Positions 11,269 to 22,367 of a stretch of DNA of 64,000 nucleotides are shown here, in pieces. A program made the position numbers and the translations under genes. Each line of letters opens with the position of its first letter. Positions within the stretch are counted from its first letter, which is position 1. This stretch comes from Candidatus Tyloplasma litorale (GTDB lineage: Bacteria; Bacillota_I; Bacilli_A; Mycoplasmatales; Hepatoplasmataceae). The notes beneath the pieces were generated by a model that was not told where the DNA came from, ran no database searches, and saw only the letters and a program-made list of their open reading frames with translations. Location of the stretch: the NCBI GenBank assembly GCA_027943885.1, contig AP027078.1:248001-312000 (forward strand), read 5' to 3'.

Positions 11269-11940
11269 ATGGAAATAAATAGATATATTGATCATACTTT
11301 GTTAAAAAGAGATGCAATAACAAAAGAAGTTGATAATTTAATTGATGAAGCACTTAAATATAATTTTCGAACTGTTTGTATTCATCCAATTTGAATCAAA
11401 CATGCAAAATCTAGATTAAAAGGAACAGATACTAATATTACTGCTGTTATTGGATTTCCATATGGAACACAAACAACAGAATCTAAAATTTTTGAAGCAA
11501 AAGATGCAATTAAAAAAGGTGCTGATGAACTTGATTTTGTTTCTTGTGTTTCAAGAGTGCATGAAAGAAAAACTTCCTATTTAAAAAAAGAACTTAAAAA
11601 AATAAGAAAAGCAACTAAGTCAAAAACAATTAAGTTAATTCTTGAAACTGGATTACTTACAAAAGAAGAAATAGAATATATTTCTAAACTAGCAATTTCA
11701 GCTAAATGAGATTTTATTAAAACTTCAACCGGTATTGAAACAACAGGTGCTACTTTACCAAATGTTAAATTAATGGTAGAATTAGCAGGTAATAAAATTA
11801 AAGTTAAAGCCGCTGGTGGAGTTAAAACTTTAAAAGATGCTCAATCATATATAGATGCTGGTGTTAAAAGAATTGGTACATCTAATGGTGTTGCAATCAT
11901 GGAAGGTAAACCAGCTTCTGCAGCTAAATCTGATTATTAA
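11269..11940 (+). CDS. deoC: Deoxyribose-phosphate aldolase
   Basis: The protein is 223 residues, the length of the Bacillus enzyme. It cleaves 2-deoxyribose 5-phosphate to acetaldehyde and glyceraldehyde 3-phosphate, which feeds the sugar of salvaged deoxynucleosides into glycolysis. Seen: YIDHTLLK at the N-terminus, [11 protein letters not shown] (catalytic Asp region), LILETGLLT, the Schiff-base lysine in DFIKTSTG (about residue 150) and [13 protein letters not shown] near the C-terminus. A ribosome-binding site AAGGAGA precedes the ATG. It lies directly downstream of the symporter and upstream of a terminator. The gene pairs functionally with the deoxynucleoside kinases at 32-34 kb. Confidence 0.95.
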
Positions 11941-11953
11941 TAATATAATTTAT

Positions 11954-11979
11954 AAATCACTTAAATAGTGATTTTTTTT
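11954..11979 (+). terminator. Intrinsic terminator after deoC
   Basis: AAATCACT/AGTGATTT stem with a 4-5 base loop and a following run of T. Confidence 0.85.
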
Positions 11980-11995
11980 AATATAAAATTTACTT

Positions 11996-12853
11996 ATGAA
12001 TAAAGAAATTTTAATAGGTGCACATTTATCTTATAAAAAAGATACTCAATTATTAGGTACAATAAAAGATGCTATTGAAATAGGTGCTACTTCTGGTGCT
12101 TTTTATATTTCTAATAGTAGAAGTTACAATAAGTTTGAACAAAATTTAGATTTAGTCAAACAAGCAAAAGAACTTGCTTTAAAAAATAATATTAATTTAA
12201 ATAATTTTATTGTTCATTCACCATTAGTTGGAAATTTAGCAAATACTGTAATCGATTCAGATATTTATGAAAAAACTTTTAATTCTTATTTAGCTGATTT
12301 AAAAATGATGGAAAAAGCAAATATAAAATATTTTAATTTTCATCCTGGTTCATCAGCGGATAGAATAAAAGGAATAAAACAAGTTGCGAATGCTATTAAT
12401 GATTTACATAGTAAAACAAAAAATGATTCAACAATCATTTTATTGGAAACAATGATGAAAAAAGGAAATTTTATCGGTGTTAATTTTGAGGAATTGAATG
12501 AGATAATTTCATTAGTAAAAGACAAAACTAGAGTTGGTGTTTGTATTGATACTTGTCATGTGTGGGATGCAGGTTATGATATTAAAAATAATTTAGATGG
12601 AGTTTTAAGAGAATTTGATAATACAATAGGTTTAAAATTTTTGAAAGGTTTACATATAAATGATTCTAAAAATAAATTAGGTTCCCATGTTGATCGTCAT
12701 CAAGCAATTGGCAAAGGTTATATTGGTTTAAAAGCTCTAAGAGAATTAGTTCACCATCCTAAATTATTTCATCTACCAAAAGCTTTGGAAACTCCTTATG
12801 GAAATGATGATTTTAGAAGATGAAAAGATGAAATTGAATTATTAATTGGTTAA
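11996..12853 (+). CDS. nfo: Endonuclease IV (AP endonuclease)
   Basis: The protein is 285 residues. It cuts DNA 5' of abasic sites in base-excision repair and uses three zinc ions. Metal-ligand motifs are visible in order: GAHLSY (residue 8 on), FIVHSPL, FHPGSS, LLETM, CIDTCHVWDAGYD, LHINDSK and DRHQAIGKG near the C-terminus. The last Trp (12821-12823) is TGA, so the standard code would truncate it by ten residues; CHVW uses the rare TGG. The start is 11996; the ATG follows a short AT-rich spacer with no strong ribosome-binding site, and the preceding terminator makes it a separate unit. Confidence 0.95.
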
Positions 12854-12903
12854 TTTAATATATAATTTGAATGTTATATTGAAAAAATATGTGAAAGGAA
12901 ATT

Positions 12904-13857
12904 ATGAAAAAAACGTATAATAAAATAGTTCTTATTGGTGCAGGAGCTGTTGGTACTTCATTCTTATATTCTGCAATATCACAAGGAATTGCAGAACAAT
13001 ATGGAATTATAGATATTAATACTGAAGGTGCATTTGGAAATAAGTTAGATTTAGAAGATGCATTTGCTGCTTTACCATCAAATGGAGAAATTACTTCAGG
13101 AGGATATGAATTAGTTAAAGATGCAGATGTTGTTGTCATTACAGCAGGTAGACCACAAAAACCTGGTGAAACAAGATTAGAAATGGTTGCTGATAATGCT
13201 AAAATTATGAAAACAATTGCAAATCAAATTAAGGAAAATGGTTTTAGTGGAATAACATTAATAGCTGCTAATCCAGTTGATGTTATGACAACAGTTTATC
13301 AACATGTAACGGGATTTGAAGCTTCTAGAGTTATTTCATCATCATGTGCTCTTGATACATCAAGACTAAAATTAGAATTATCTAAAATTTTTGGTTTAAA
13401 TCCAAAAGAATTTGGAGTGTTTGTTTTAGGTGAACATGGTGATTCTTCAGTTTCTACTCTTTCTTTTGGAACAATTCAAGGCATTCCAATGAAGAAATAT
13501 TATGAAGAATATGGATTAACTGATGAAAAATTAGAGGAAATGCATACTAGAGTTTATAAAAAAGCTTATGAAATAATTGATAGAAAAAGAGCAACTTTCT
13601 ATGGAATTGGTGCAGCACTTGCTGAAATTACAAAATCAATTTTAAGAAATGAAAAAAAAGTGTTTGCAACTGGTGCCTTACTTTCATACGAATATGGACA
13701 AGAAGGTGTTTATGCAGCGGTTCCTTCAGTTATTGGTTCAGAAGGAATAATCAAAACTTTTGAATTTCCACTTTCAAAAAATGAGAAAGCTAATTTTATT
13801 AAGTCAGTTACAACTTTAAAAGAAGCTACTAAAATAGCTTTAGATGCTATAAAATAA
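12904..13857 (+). CDS. ldh: L-lactate dehydrogenase
   Basis: The protein is 317 residues. It reduces pyruvate to lactate and regenerates NAD+, the main redox outlet of a glycolytic mollicute. The Rossmann start reads IVLIGAGAVGTS; the substrate loop has RPQKPGETR, with Gln where lactate dehydrogenases have it and malate dehydrogenases have Arg; NPVDVMTT follows; the active-site His is H178 in GEHGDSS. No TGA codons occur in this gene. The upstream region has TATAAT at about 12863-12868 and a GAAAGGAAA ribosome-binding site. It is a single-gene unit between two terminators or promoters. Confidence 0.96.
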   Translation: MKKTYNKIVLIGAGAVGTSFLYSAISQGIAEQYGIIDINTEGAFGNKLDLEDAFAALPSNGEITSGGYELVKDADVVVITAGRPQKPGETRLEMVADNAKIMKTIANQIKENGFSGITLIAANPVDVMTTVYQHVTGFEASRVISSSCALDTSRLKLELSKIFGLNPKEFGVFVLGEHGDSSVSTLSFGTIQGIPMKKYYEEYGLTDEKLEEMHTRVYKKAYEIIDRKRATFYGIGAALAEITKSILRNEKKVFATGALLSYEYGQEGVYAAVPSVIGSEGIIKTFEFPLSKNEKANFIKSVTTLKEATKIALDAIK

Positions 13858-13870
13858 TTTTAAATAAATA

Positions 13871-13903
13871 ACAAAACTACAATTATTGTAGTTTTGTTTT
13901 TAT
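13871..13903 (+). terminator. Intrinsic terminator after ldh
   Basis: ACAAAACTACAA/TTGTAGTTTTGT, a 12-bp perfect stem followed by T residues. Confidence 0.9.
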
Positions 13904-13967
13904 AATTCTTAATTTTAATTAATGTATAATTATAAATGTATTTATTACACAATAAATAGATATTTGT

Positions 13968-16754
13968 ATGAAAAGAAATTTAAAAAATATTAAAAAAATA
14001 TCATTTATCATCCTAACTTTTTTTATTCTTTTATTAGTATTTGTTAGCACTGCTTTTGGATTTTATTATTCCTTTACAAATTCAGGTGATATTGATTCAA
14101 GATATAAAGATCAACTTCAGATTGAAACTAAAGTTAATTTTTTGGATAAAACAAAGGATGTTAATGTTGCGGCAGATTCTATTGTTGAGTCTTTTGAATT
14201 TTTAGGAATTCAAAATTATCAAATAAGCACATTAGGAGATGATGAAATAATTTTATCATTTCCTATTGATTCTTATCAAGATCCAGATAATGAAAAAACT
14301 AATATTGAATTGATGAAAAATTCAACTAATAATAGTAATTATTTAAGTGAAATAGAAAATACTTTACTTCCAATTTTGTTTAATGGAACATTAGATTTTA
14401 GAACTGTTAAAGGTAATAAAATTATTGATATGGAAGAAGAAAATGGAATGTATGATTTTTATTTTGATCAATCAACAATAGAATCAGATAATGAAATTGA
14501 AGATTCTTCAACTCAAACTGAGAATTATAATATAGAACCATCATATATAACTATTGATGAATCAGATAAACCATGAAATTTTTTTGGTGATGCAGAAATT
14601 AAATATGAAAATGGTTCACCATATATTAATATTGAATTAAAAGAAGAAGGTACTAATGATGATGAATATTTAAATGTATTCAAAGATTTTGATAATTGAA
14701 TTGATGAAAATTCTTCTTCAGAAGAATCATTTACAACAGATTATGTAGTTTGATTTAATTTTGCTTTAGTAAGTGAAATCTTACAAATTATGAATCCTTC
14801 TGAAGTAACTTCACAAGAAGATGTTTGAACATATGTTTCTTCTAATGAAAATTTAAGACCACTTTATTTAACATATAATGATATTTCAATAATGGATACA
14901 AAATGAGATTCATCGATTGTTTTAAAAGGTGATTTTACTGAAAGACAAGCGAATTATTTTGTTAATAAAATAAATAATTCTAATTCATTTAGATACAGCC
15001 AAATAAATGCAATGTTAATAACAAATAATCAAAATGCTATTATGATTTATGTTTTATTGCTATTATTCATCTTATTTATAATAATTTCAATTTTCTTATT
15101 TTGTTATTACTTTGGATTATTAGGTCTTATTGCATCAATTGTTTATGCTTTCACAAATATTGTTGTTTCATTAATTTATTCAAGTATAGGTGTTATGGTT
15201 ACTGGATTAGGTATTATGACATTAATATTAATTTCTCTTTTTACTGCTTATTTAATTTACTTATTTGTTAAAAAATATAAAGAAAATGAACTTGAAAAAA
15301 ATATTTCAAAAAGTAAAGTTCTTAATATTAAATTTAAAAAAATTAATAATATATTATTAGTTCCTCTAATAAGTTTAATTTTAATGCTTTATTTTGCTAG
15401 TTTATTAGTTAATACATTAATTTCTGTTCCTATTGATTTAATTTTAATTTCAATTGTTTTAGTTTATCTTATTTGTACAATTATTCTTTTACCATCCATA
15501 TATTTACTTGATATTTTTACTAATTTTTCAAATGAAACATATTCTCAAAAATGAGAGGTAAAAATAGGTCTTAATAAAGAATTATTTACTTCTAAAAATA
15601 ATATAAACACAGAAGTTAAAAATATTAAACAAAAAACCTTGTCATCAATATTAATTGGTGTAATATTATTGTTTTTATCATTAATATTTGGTGCTTTTTC
15701 TGTAAGTATGACATCAACATCAATTAATTCCAATTTATATGGAACTAGAAATTATGCTTATAATGTTCAATTGGTTTCTGGCGAAATGAATATGTTGCCA
15801 AATCAAGAACCAGAATTTGGTGGAATAGATTATTATTATGCTGAAGAAGAGTATGAATTAGTTTTGGAAAATGAAGATAAAATTATTGATATTTTTGAGG
15901 ATAATAATATAAAAGTAAACCAAATTTCAATTGTTAGGGAAGATGATTTTTCAATTGATCAAAATAATGAAATTAATTTTACTTCAAAATTTGGTTTTAT
16001 AATTTATTCAAGAGATGCTATTTCTAGTTCAATTGCTTCAAACATAAATGAAAATCTTTCTGAAGTTACTATTAATATCCAAGATGGATTAATAAAATAT
16101 GATACTAGTTTTGAATTAACAAATGATTTATCTTTAAGTACAGAAAATGCAAGTAAAATTATTTCTTTAAATGAAAAAAATTCATTTAATAAATTAATGA
16201 TTTCATTATTAATAATAGTTCTTATTGTAACTATAATTTCATTATTTATTGGTAATTGAGGAATAGCACTTTCAACTTTAATAACTTCATTATTAGAAAT
16301 AGTATTCATTGTATCTCCTTTGGTTATTTTATTTATTCCTTTTGGAACATTAGTTCTTTTACCAATAATATTATTTTTAGCAATTTCATCAGCAATTAAA
16401 ATTTCAATAATTAATCATGTTAAAAATGATGAAATTGAAAATGATAAATGAATAAGAAATTCTAAAAAACATATTTTAATAGTTCCTATAATGGCTATGA
16501 TGATGTTTGTTATTGGATTATTTTTAATAGGTGCTTATAGTTTTGTTATGATTATTCCATTTCTTATTGTTATTCTAATTGCTCCTTTTGTAATATTTGT
16601 TATCCAACAATTTACATTTACTTATTTATCAAAAATGTTTGGTGAATTTAGGGATAGAGTAAAGAAAAATAAATTAAATGATGACATTAGAAAATCTAAA
16701 GAAAATAATGATAATCAATCTAGAGAAGAATACATTGAAGGGGTGAATATGTAG
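13968..16754 (+). CDS. secDF: Fused protein translocase SecDF (variant type)
   Basis: The protein is 928 residues and joins SecD and SecF in one chain, continuous across about nine TGA Trp codons. SecDF assists Sec-dependent export using the proton gradient. There is a first membrane helix (residues 10-40), a large extracytoplasmic P1-like domain to about 345, a five-helix block (about 350-510), a second single helix near 560, a second soluble domain and a final five-helix block ending in a charged tail. Residues are strongly diverged: the helix corresponding to SecD TM4 (GLGIMTLILISLFTAYLIYLF) lacks the Asp used for proton coupling. The call rests on architecture more than sequence. It overlaps the hisS GTG by one base. 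A TATAAT (13925-13930) lies upstream. Confidence 0.75.
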
Positions 16755-18004
16755 TGATTAAAAAAATTAAGGGAACAAAAGATTACTATGGAAATGATTC
16801 ATTAAAATTTCAATTTTTAATTAAAACTTTAGAAAAAATATCATATGAATATGATTTAGAAAAATTTATCACTCCAACATTTGAAGAAACTCAATTATTT
16901 TCAAGAACAGTTGGAAATGAAAGTGATGTTGTCAATAAAGAAATGTATACTTTTTTTGATCGAAAAAATAGATCAATTTCTTTAAAACCTGAAGGAACTG
17001 CTTCTATAGTTAGATCTATAATTGAAAATAAATTAGTTTATAATAATGAAAAAAGAAATTATTATTACATAACACAAATGTTTAGATATGAAAGACCTCA
17101 AAAAGGTAGACAACGAGAGTTTTATCAATTTGGAGTTGAAAGATTTGGTGAGGATAATTCTTATTTTGATGTAGAAACAATTTTAATTGCAAAAAGAATT
17201 TTGGATAAATTATCAATTTCTCAATATGAATTACATATTAATACAATAGGTTCTTTTGAAGATAGAAATAAATATAATAAAGTTTTGAATAAATTTATTA
17301 ATAAAAAAATTCAAATTTTATCAAAATATGCTCAAGAAAAATTTCATTCTGGAAATGTTTTTAGAATATTTGATTCTAAAGATGAGCAAGATTTAAAAAT
17401 TTTAAAAAAAGCTCCTTTAATTTATGATTTTATTTCTAATGAATCTAAAAAAAGATTTGTTGAATTAAAAAAAATATTAGATAAATTACAAATTAAATAT
17501 TATGTTAATGAGAGATTGGTTAGAGGTTTAGATTATTACAATGATGTTGTTTTTGAATTTATATCTACAGATGAAGAAAATTTAGGATCTAAATCCACAA
17601 TCATTGGTGGTGGTAGATACAATCATCTTATTAATAAATTAGATAATAATATTGATGTTCCAGCAATTGGGTTTGCTTTAGGAATTGAAAGATTATTATT
17701 GGCTTCAAATGAATTTTTAAAATTAAAGATTGAAAAAGAACTTGATTATTATATATTTGTAATTTATGATGAAATTGAAATGAAATTAAAAGCTTTAACT
17801 ATTTCTGAAAAATTAAGAGAAAAAGGTTTTAGTGTAAAAGTGAATTATACAAATGAAAAAATTTCAAAAAAATATAGTTTAGCAGAGAAAGAAAAAGCAT
17901 TAAATGTTATTGTTATTGGTAAAGAAATATATGATAATGAAATAACAATTAAAAATTTGAAAAATCAAAAAATAGAAAGAAAAAAAATGGAGGAAATATT
18001 ATAA
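16754..18004 (+). CDS. hisS: Histidyl-tRNA synthetase
   Basis: The protein is 416 residues, a class II synthetase charging tRNA-His. Motif 1/2 features include KGTKDYYG at the start, PTFEETQLFSRTVG, LKPEGTASIVR, MFRYERPQKGRQREFYQFGVE; the histidine-specific RGLDYYNDVVFEF and GGGRYNHL follow, with motif 3 IGFALGIERLLL near residue 312. The C-terminal anticodon-binding domain is short but present. The start is a GTG whose first base is the last base of the secDF stop; AAGGGGTG lies about 9 bases before it, and no ATG fits. The gene has no TGA codon. Confidence 0.95.
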   Translation: MIKKIKGTKDYYGNDSLKFQFLIKTLEKISYEYDLEKFITPTFEETQLFSRTVGNESDVVNKEMYTFFDRKNRSISLKPEGTASIVRSIIENKLVYNNEKRNYYYITQMFRYERPQKGRQREFYQFGVERFGEDNSYFDVETILIAKRILDKLSISQYELHINTIGSFEDRNKYNKVLNKFINKKIQILSKYAQEKFHSGNVFRIFDSKDEQDLKILKKAPLIYDFISNESKKRFVELKKILDKLQIKYYVNERLVRGLDYYNDVVFEFISTDEENLGSKSTIIGGGRYNHLINKLDNNIDVPAIGFALGIERLLLASNEFLKLKIEKELDYYIFVIYDEIEMKLKALTISEKLREKGFSVKVNYTNEKISKKYSLAEKEKALNVIVIGKEIYDNEITIKNLKNQKIERKKMEEIL

Positions 18005-18005
18005 A

Positions 18006-18350
18006 ATGAACACAAATAGAATAATTGGTAAACATGCATTAATATTAACTGGAAGAGGGAAAACTGAAATAGCTTCACAAATTTTCGTTTATGATCATAT
18101 TCGTGAAGTTAGAGTTGATATTGAAAAATTAGAAGTTAAAGTTTTAATGAATTATGATGAAGCATATTTTAGAGTTTATAAAGTTGAAATAACAAAAGAA
18201 CTAAATAAAGAAGCAGCTGTCAAAATGGTTCTTGATTTTTATTCTAAATTATTAAATGCAAGTATGAAATTTTCTAAAGAAGAATTAGAAAATCTTGAAA
18301 AAAATAGAAAACAAATAATTGAAAAAACTAAAAAAAATGGAAAACAATAA
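18006..18350 (+). CDS. Hypothetical protein between hisS and aspS
   Basis: A 114-residue soluble protein I do not recognise. It begins MNTNRIIGKHALILTGRGKT, has an alternating beta/charged middle (REVRVDIEKLEVKVLMNYDEAYFRVYKVEI) and ends in a Lys/Glu-rich helix. It starts one base after the hisS stop, with GGAGG inside hisS as ribosome-binding site, and overlaps the start of aspS by 14 bases, so all three are translationally coupled. The context suggests a role tied to translation or expression of its neighbours, but nothing in the sequence proves a function. Codon use and composition match its neighbours, and it is certainly in a protected position for a real gene. Confidence 0.75.
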   Translation: MNTNRIIGKHALILTGRGKTEIASQIFVYDHIREVRVDIEKLEVKVLMNYDEAYFRVYKVEITKELNKEAAVKMVLDFYSKLLNASMKFSKEELENLEKNRKQIIEKTKKNGKQ

Positions 18351-20046
18351 TTTTAATTTAAACAAAAAAAATATTGGTAGTGAAGTTGAATTAAAAGGTT
18401 GAATAAATAAATCTAGAAGAATGGGCGAATTAATTTTTTTTGATATTAGAAATAAAAATAAATTAATTCAAGCTGTTGTTTCTTCTCAATCAAAATCATT
18501 TAAAATAGCAAATTCATTAAGAAATGAATTTGTTGTTTTAGTTAAAGGGAAAATTATTAAAAGAAAAAAGCCTAATCCTTTAATGGAAACAGGAGATATT
18601 GAAATCGATGTTTCAGATTTAAAAATTATTAATAAATCAATACAAACTCCAATGTTGATAAAAGAAGAAACAGATGCATTGGAACAAAAAAGATTGCAAT
18701 ATCGATATTTAGATTTAAGAAGATTTAGTAATCAAGAAATGCTTATTAAAAGATCTAATTTTAATAAATTAATAAGAAACTTTTTCTATGAAAATGACTT
18801 TATTGAAATTGAAACACCAATTATAACTAAACCTACTTTTGGTGGTGCGGGTGAGTTTAAAGTGATTTCAAGTACAGAAACAGATAAGTATTATTCGCTT
18901 GTTCAATCTCCACAATTATATAAACAACTATTAATGTATGGTGGTGTCAATAAATATTTTCAAATTGCTAAATGTTTTAGAGATGAAAAATCTAGATCTG
19001 ATAGACAAATAGAATTTACACAATTGGATATGGAATTATCTTTTACAAGTCAAAAAGAAATAATAAATCTTATTAATTCTTTAATGATTAAAATATTTAA
19101 GGAATTTAAAAATATTAATTTATCTAAAATACCTTTGATGACTTATAAAGAAGCAATTAATAATTATGGTAGTGATAAGCCAGATATAAGATTTGAAAAT
19201 AAAATATTTGATTTAACAACAATTTTTGAAAATACTTCTATTGAATTTATTAGAAAAGAAATTAATAAAAAGAAATTTATAAAAGCTGTTTTTTTTGAAA
19301 AAGAAATATCTAATTCAGAAATTAAAAAAATTCAAGAAATAATTAAATCCCAAGGTGCAAAAATATTTGCCTGAGGAAAATTAAAAGATGGTAAAATCAG
19401 CGGTTCTTTTAAAGATGCTTCTAATGAAGAAATTAATTTAATAATTGAAAAAATGAATATCAATAAAAGTGGCACTTTATTTACTATAATTGATGAAAAT
19501 AAAAATGCATTAGAATTTATTGGAAGAATTAGACTTTTAGTTGCTGAAAAATTAAATATGTTAAATCCAGAAGAATTTGCTTTATTATGAGTTATTGATT
19601 TTCCTTTATTTGAAAAAAATTCAGATGGAAAAATTGAATCAGTACATAATCCCTTCACTTCTATAAAAGAAGAATTAAGAAATGAACTTTATGAATTAGA
19701 ATTTTCTAAAAATTATGATTTAAGTAAATTAATTTCTAATTCATATGATATTGTCTTAAATGGTACAGAAATTGGTGGCGGAGCCATTAGAATTTCTAAT
19801 AAATTAGATCAAGAAAAAATATTTGAAATTTTGGGACTAAATAAAGAGGAAATTCAAGAAAATTTTGGGTGATTTTTAGAATCTCAAGAATATGGAATAC
19901 CTACTCATGGAGGAATTGCTTTGGGAATAGATCGTATTTTATCTATAATTTTAAATAAGGAAACAATTAGAGATGTTATTGCATTTCCTAAAACTTCTCA
20001 TGGAACAGATGAACTAACTAATTCACCAATTAAACTTAAAAAATAA
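18337..20046 (+). CDS. aspS: Aspartyl-tRNA synthetase
   Basis: The protein is 569 residues. The ATG at 18337 lies inside the end of the preceding gene and gives the full OB-fold anticodon domain (ELKGWINKSRRMGELIFFDIRN). Class II motifs follow: RYLDLRR, FIEIETPIITKPTFGGAGEF, SPQLYKQLLMYGGVNKYFQIAKCFRDEKSRSDRQIEFTQLDMELSF, the GAD insertion domain (about residues 265-400), and motif 3 GIALGIDRILSIIL. Several Trp residues are TGA. It could in principle be non-discriminating (also charging tRNA-Asn), which would fit with GatB/GatA in this window, but that cannot be read from the sequence. It is followed after one base by the patatin-like gene. Confidence 0.95.
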
Positions 20047-20047
20047 C

Positions 20048-21025
20048 ATGGCAATTTGAAATATTAAAGAAAAAAGAAAATATAGAATTTTATCTATTGA
20101 TGGTGGAGGTATGAAAGGTATCTTCACTGCTTATGCTCTTTGAAGATTAGAAGAGGAATACAATATTAAAATTATTGATTATTTTGATTTTATAGTTGGA
20201 ACTTCCACAGGAGCTCTTATTTCAGCAGGTATTTTATCAGGAATTTCTGGAAAGGAAATTTATGAAACTTATGTAAGTAAAAATAATCAAATCTTTAGTA
20301 ATAAAAAATCTTTTAAGAAACAATTCACTTCAACTTTTTTTGCTGCTTATCCTGAAGATGGATTAATGGATTATTTAAAAAAAGAGATTGGTGACCATAG
20401 TTTGCTATCTTTATATAAATTATCTAATAAAAAAGATTTTGCTTTTTTTGCTTCTAACTTTACTAAAGCAAAACCAATTATATATTCATCACCTACTTAC
20501 AACAAATCTTCTCTTACGAAAAATAATGTTTCTTTAATAGAGGCATTGAGAACTACAACAGCTGCTCCTTTTTATTTTGAACCACTAAAGAATAATGAAG
20601 GTCACTTAATTCTTGATGGAGGATTATGAGCTAATAATCCTTCTTTGGCAGCTTTAAATCTTGCTATTTCAACTAAAAAATTAAATTTAGAAGATATTGA
20701 AATTCTTTCTTTTGGACAATCTTTTACAACTGATTTAGATTTTACTTTCTTAAAGGGCGCAGAAATGCTTAGAAAACCAATGAAAAACCAATTTGTTCAA
20801 CTTTTAATGTCTGTTCTTGCATTGAATCAAAATTCTCAAACTTCTTTAGTTAAAAATTTATTGGAAGATAAAGTTTATCGTTATGCTCCAGAGGTTTTAC
20901 AAGAAGGAGTATCGGTTGATAAAGTTGATACTAAATTTCTTAATTATACTAAGGTATATTGACAAAAAAATAAAAAAACACTTGTAGAATTCATTAAAAC
21001 AGGTGTTAATAAAAGGTATAATTAA
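20048..21025 (+). CDS. Patatin-like phospholipase
   Basis: The protein is 325 residues. Patatin-type enzymes hydrolyse acyl groups from phospholipids or other lipids with a Ser-Asp dyad. All motifs are present: oxyanion loop IDGGGMKG near residue 17, nucleophile elbow GTSTG near residue 55, and the catalytic Asp in LDGGLWANNP near residue 199. The start MAIWNIKEKRKYRILSIDGG begins one base after the aspS stop and lacks its own clear ribosome-binding site, so translation is probably coupled. No signal peptide or membrane segment is seen, so it should act in the cytoplasm or on the inner membrane face. The role may be membrane lipid remodelling; no partner gene points to anything more specific. 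Confidence 0.88.
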
Positions 21026-21033
21026 TTTATATT

Positions 21034-21579
21034 ATGAATATTTTAATGAAATTTCAAAATACATCTTTAACATCTTTAAACACAAAAAGTTCTTCATTAT
21101 CAGATGGTTTAAATTACTTTTTGTTATTTGCTTTATTTTTTTTAGTAATATTATTTATTGTTGTAATTATATATTTTGCTAAATGATTAACATTGGGTCC
21201 TGGCATCAAAAGATTTTGAGGTAGAATTACAGGTAAAAATAAAGACAAGAAAATAATTGATGGTGTTTATGTTAAGGGAAAAGAAGTAGTTGTTGATGAT
21301 AATTATTTAAATGAAATTGATCAAGGGATAGAAAATGCTAGAACTCCTCAAGAATTAATTGATTATCAATCTAAAAAAGAAAAACATGAAAAACAAAAAG
21401 AATTAGCTATTGCTGAAATTAGAAAAAAAGAAGAAGCTAAATTAGCAAAAATTGAGTTAAAAGAAGAAAGAATAAAAATTGCTAAAGAAGCTAAACAACA
21501 TTCTAAAAAAGTTAAAGAAGAAGCCAAAAGAGTTAAAAGAGAATTAAAAGAAAATAAGAAAAAAGAGGGAGATAAATAA
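21034..21579 (+). CDS. Membrane-anchored coiled-coil protein, unknown function
   Basis: A 181-residue protein with one membrane helix at about residues 28-50 (FLLFALFFLVILFIVVIIYFA), followed by an amphipathic KWLTLGPGIKRFWGRITGK stretch and, from about residue 100 on, a long Lys/Glu/Ala-rich helix that reads as a coiled coil. I do not recognise a family. The N-terminus is Ser/Thr-rich without a cleavage site. It overlaps the next gene by one base (TAATG), so the two are translated together and may function together. Two TGA Trp codons are in the juxtamembrane segment. Confidence 0.7.
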
Positions 21580-21824
21580 TGAGTGCTGGAGATATTGCTG
21601 CTATTGTTCTTGGAGTTTCTATTCCAATTATTATTTTCTTAACATTTTACATAACTAGAAAGTTAATAGAAAAACAATTAAAACAAAATCCACCAATTTC
21701 TGAAGCTCAAATTAGAGCAATGTTTGCTTCTATGGGTAGAAAACCTTCTGAAGCTCAAATTAGAAATACAATGAATTCTATGAAAAATGCTAAGAAAAGC
21801 AATCCTTATAAAAAACGTAAATAA
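21579..21824 (+). CDS. UPF0154 (YneF-like) membrane protein
   Basis: The protein is 81 residues. It has one N-terminal membrane helix (about residues 6-28) ending in TRKLIEKQL, then the UPF0154 signature KQNPPISEAQIRAMFASMGRKPSEAQIRNTMNSMKN and a basic tail. This matches Bacillus YneF in length, topology and motif. The biochemical function of the family is not established. The ATG overlaps the stop of the previous membrane protein gene; a GAGGGAGA ribosome-binding site lies 6-10 bases upstream. The stop codon sits at the foot of the terminator that follows. Confidence 0.88.
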   Translation: MSAGDIAAIVLGVSIPIIIFLTFYITRKLIEKQLKQNPPISEAQIRAMFASMGRKPSEAQIRNTMNSMKNAKKSNPYKKRK

Positions 21825-21857
21825 AATGAGTCATTGTACTCATTTTGTGTTTTTTTA
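21823..21857 (+). terminator. Intrinsic terminator after the UPF0154 gene
   Basis: AAAATGAGT/ACTCATTTT, 9-bp stem with a 6-base loop and a T-rich tail interrupted by GTG. The stop codon 21822-21824 overlaps the first arm. Confidence 0.8.
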
Positions 21858-21884
21858 ATTAATTTTTAGTAAAATTATACAAAT

Positions 21885-22364
21885 ATGAAAAAAATAGATA
21901 ACAAAAAAATATTAAAAGAAGATTGAAAAAATTTTATAAAATGATCAAAAACTTATCCAATTTTATTTGGTAATAATAATTTTTATTCAAATCTTTTTTC
22001 AATAAATTCAATTAAATTAGAAGAAAACATTATTGAATTTTTTATTTATGATAATCTTATTTTGAATAAAAAATATTCTATAAATTTACCATCATTTTTC
22101 AAAAAAACAGATTCTAAATTAAAAGTATTAGATGTAGAAGATTTATTAAGAAATTTATTTAATGAATGATTTCTTGAATTTAATTATGAATTTTCTATTT
22201 TATTTGAATTTTTAATGATGATAAAAGAAAATAAATACACAAGAAAAGAATTATTGAATAAATATTGAAAATTTATGGAGTTAATAAAAAATAAAAATAT
22301 TGAATCATATTCTAATTGAATAAGATATATAAATTTAAATATAAATTTAAAAGAAAGAAGTTAA
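21885..22364 (+). CDS. Hypothetical protein upstream of parE
   Basis: A 159-residue protein with several TGA Trp codons, rich in Asn, Lys, Phe and Leu. It starts MKKIDNKKILKEDWKNFIKW and has aromatic-rich helices but no clear membrane segment and no motif I recognise. A weak promoter may lie in AAAATTATAC at 21871-21880. The stop is 3 bases before the parE ATG and an AAAGAAAG ribosome-binding site for parE lies within its last codons, so it is probably the first gene of the topoisomerase IV operon. I could not assign a function. Confidence 0.65.
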
Positions 22365-22367
22365 TTT

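Noticed and set aside
20048-21025. Patatin-like lipase as a CBASS-type anti-phage effector (CapV-like)
   Set aside because: No cyclase, CD-NTase or other defence gene is nearby; it is coupled to aspS and looks like a housekeeping lipase.
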